From an uncultured Acidobacteriota bacterium (GTDB taxonomy: Bacteria > Acidobacteriota > Blastocatellia > RBC074): a stretch of 33,057 bases of DNA. The notes under the pieces were generated by a model. It did not search any database, had not been told where the DNA came from, and worked only from the letters and a program-made list of their open reading frames with translations. Positions within the stretch are counted from its first letter, which is position 1. Each line of letters opens with the position of its first letter. Shown one piece after another: positions 31,789-33,057 of the stretch. The position numbers and the translations under genes are program-made. Location of the stretch: the NCBI GenBank assembly GCA_903828635.1, contig CAIKMY010000257.1:1-33057 (forward strand), written 5' to 3'.

Positions 31789-31826
31789 ATCGCCCGGAAA
31801 TCGCCCGGAAATCGCCCGGAAATCGC
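31789..31826. repeat. 11-bp direct repeat (ATCGCCCGGAA x3 plus partial ATCGC) upstream of the FeoB-like gene
   Basis: Exact 11-bp period, ends about 25 bp before the ATG at 31851. Confidence 0.95.
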
Positions 31827-31850
31827 TAAGAGCGCGCTTCATAAATCGAT

Positions 31851-33057
31851 ATGGCAAACTTTCAAACATCTTCCGATCCCGCCGCTACCGATTCGCCACG
31901 GATCATGCTGGTCGGGAATCCTAATGTTGGCAAATCGGTAATCTTCGGCTACCTCACGGGAAAGTATGTGGCGGTCTCGAATTACCCCGGGACGACCGTC
32001 GAGGTTTCGCGGGGCAGCATGCGGTATGGTGGGCGAACGATCGAGGTGATCGATACCCCGGGGGTCAACTCGCTGGTGCCGCAGTCGGACGACGAGCGGG
32101 TAACACGCGACATGCTCCTGCGGGACAGGCCCGACGTTTTGATCCAGGTGGCCGATGCCAAGAACCTGCGGCGGACGTTGCTGCTGACCTCGCAACTGGT
32201 TGAGTTCGGGCTGCCGATGGTGCTGGTGCTCAACCTGATGGACGAGGCGCGTGACCGCAACATTGAGATCGATATTGTCGGGCTGCGTGACCTCCTTGGC
32301 ATACCGGTGATTCCGACGGTGGCGACGGATGGTGAGGGGCTCAACCAATTGCACCGGGCGATTGCGAAGGCAGCCGTGCCACACGACCCGCTGGCGGAGA
32401 GCCGGGCACGCCTGCTGGCGCAGGATGTGCTGATTGGCGATCTGATGCCGGCGGATTCGCGGCTGCCGCGGCAATTGGTACTCGAATGGTTGCAGACGCG
32501 CGATCCGGACATGCGCAAGGCGGTGATCGAGTCGCTGGCTCCGGCGCCGGAGGCCCTTGCTGAACTCGACGGCGACGGACGCCGAAGATTGCGGACAATC
32601 GTTGGCAAACTGGAGCAGTTGCGGAATGGCTTTCTTGACGAGACGGCCGCAACCCTCAAGAAGGTGCTGCCAACGCTGACCGCTGAGGCCGGTGAGAGCC
32701 GCATCCTCGGTATTGCCTATCTCTTTCTCGGGATCGGGCTGGTGACATTTCTTTACACCGAAGCGGCGCGCCTCGCCAATCAGTTTATCGGCCCGGCGTG
32801 GGGAGTGACGCTCCCGACGCCCTATGGCGCACTTGCCGGATGGTGTGATGCCTCGGTGATACCGCGGCTCGACGGCTGGCTCGAAGGCCACAGCCTTGGT
32901 GCGCTGAGTGCCATCCTGTTTGGAGAGCTCAATCCGGAGAGTGGTGCCTGGGAGAGTGGTTTCTTTTACCCGACGATCATCCAGTTGCTGGTGCTGATTG
33001 CACCAGTGGTCGTACCGCTGGCGATTGTTCTTTACCGCTCGCGTCGCTTCGCCGAGA
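31851..33057 (+). CDS. feoB: FeoB-like ferrous iron transporter (3' end beyond window; not in the ORF track)
   Basis: ATG 31851: MANFQTSSDPAATDSPRIMLVGNPNVGKSVIFGYLTGKYVAVSNYPGTTVEVSRG (G1, G2), IDTPGVNSL (G3), LVLNLMDEARDR (G4), then TM segments. Confidence 0.8.
   Translation, partial: MANFQTSSDPAATDSPRIMLVGNPNVGKSVIFGYLTGKYVAVSNYPGTTVEVSRGSMRYGGRTIEVIDTPGVNSLVPQSDDERVTRDMLLRDRPDVLIQVADAKNLRRTLLLTSQLVEFGLPMVLVLNLMDEARDRNIEIDIVGLRDLLGIPVIPTVATDGEGLNQLHRAIAKAAVPHDPLAESRARLLAQDVLIGDLMPADSRLPRQLVLEWLQTRDPDMRKAVIESLAPAPEALAELDGDGRRRLRTIVGKLEQLRNGFLDETAATLKKVLPTLTAEAGESRILGIAYLFLGIGLVTFLYTEAARLANQFIGPAWGVTLPTPYGALAGWCDASVIPRLDGWLEGHSLGALSAILFGELNPESGAWESGFFYPTIIQLLVLIAPVVVPLAIVLYRSRRFAE

Overview
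33-kb window of ordinary-density bacterial chromosome. It is probably Acidobacteriota (inference from two secreted proteins ending in a TIGR03437-type C-terminal domain, plus FG-GAP/UnbV and multiheme-TPR proteins). Left to right: tandem UspA stress protein (5'-truncated by the window); PBP1A (-); AAA/ABC-type ATPase (+) followed by what looks like a decayed PIN-like partner gene; M14 carboxypeptidase (-); an 8x DUF5666-like repeat protein with TIGR03437 C-terminus (-); a likely three-gene minus-strand operon (TM/pentaheme cytochrome-TPR fusion, FG-GAP/UnbV protein, N-acyl-D-amino-acid deacylase-type amidohydrolase); rmlBACD dTDP-rhamnose operon (+); secreted metzincin-like protein with IPT/TIG, BACON-like and TIGR03437 domains (+); tRNA-Glu(TTC) (-); TPR protein and TonB-like protein (+); MIP channel (-) with a small His-rich ORF upstream; S9 peptidase (+); and the start of a FeoB-like protein (+), which the ORF track omits because it runs off the end. 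Most interesting signals: (1) a palindromic dispersed element present twice, conserved in one reading frame, once intergenic and once at the N-terminus of the amidohydrolase; (2) a complete ATPase whose overlapping partner gene appears frameshifted and deleted to a stub; (3) short tandem repeats (9-18 bp) at 13 or more places, mostly just upstream of start codons; (4) a G9 tract in frame at a possible GTG start of rmlC. All comparisons were made by eye; no searches were run.
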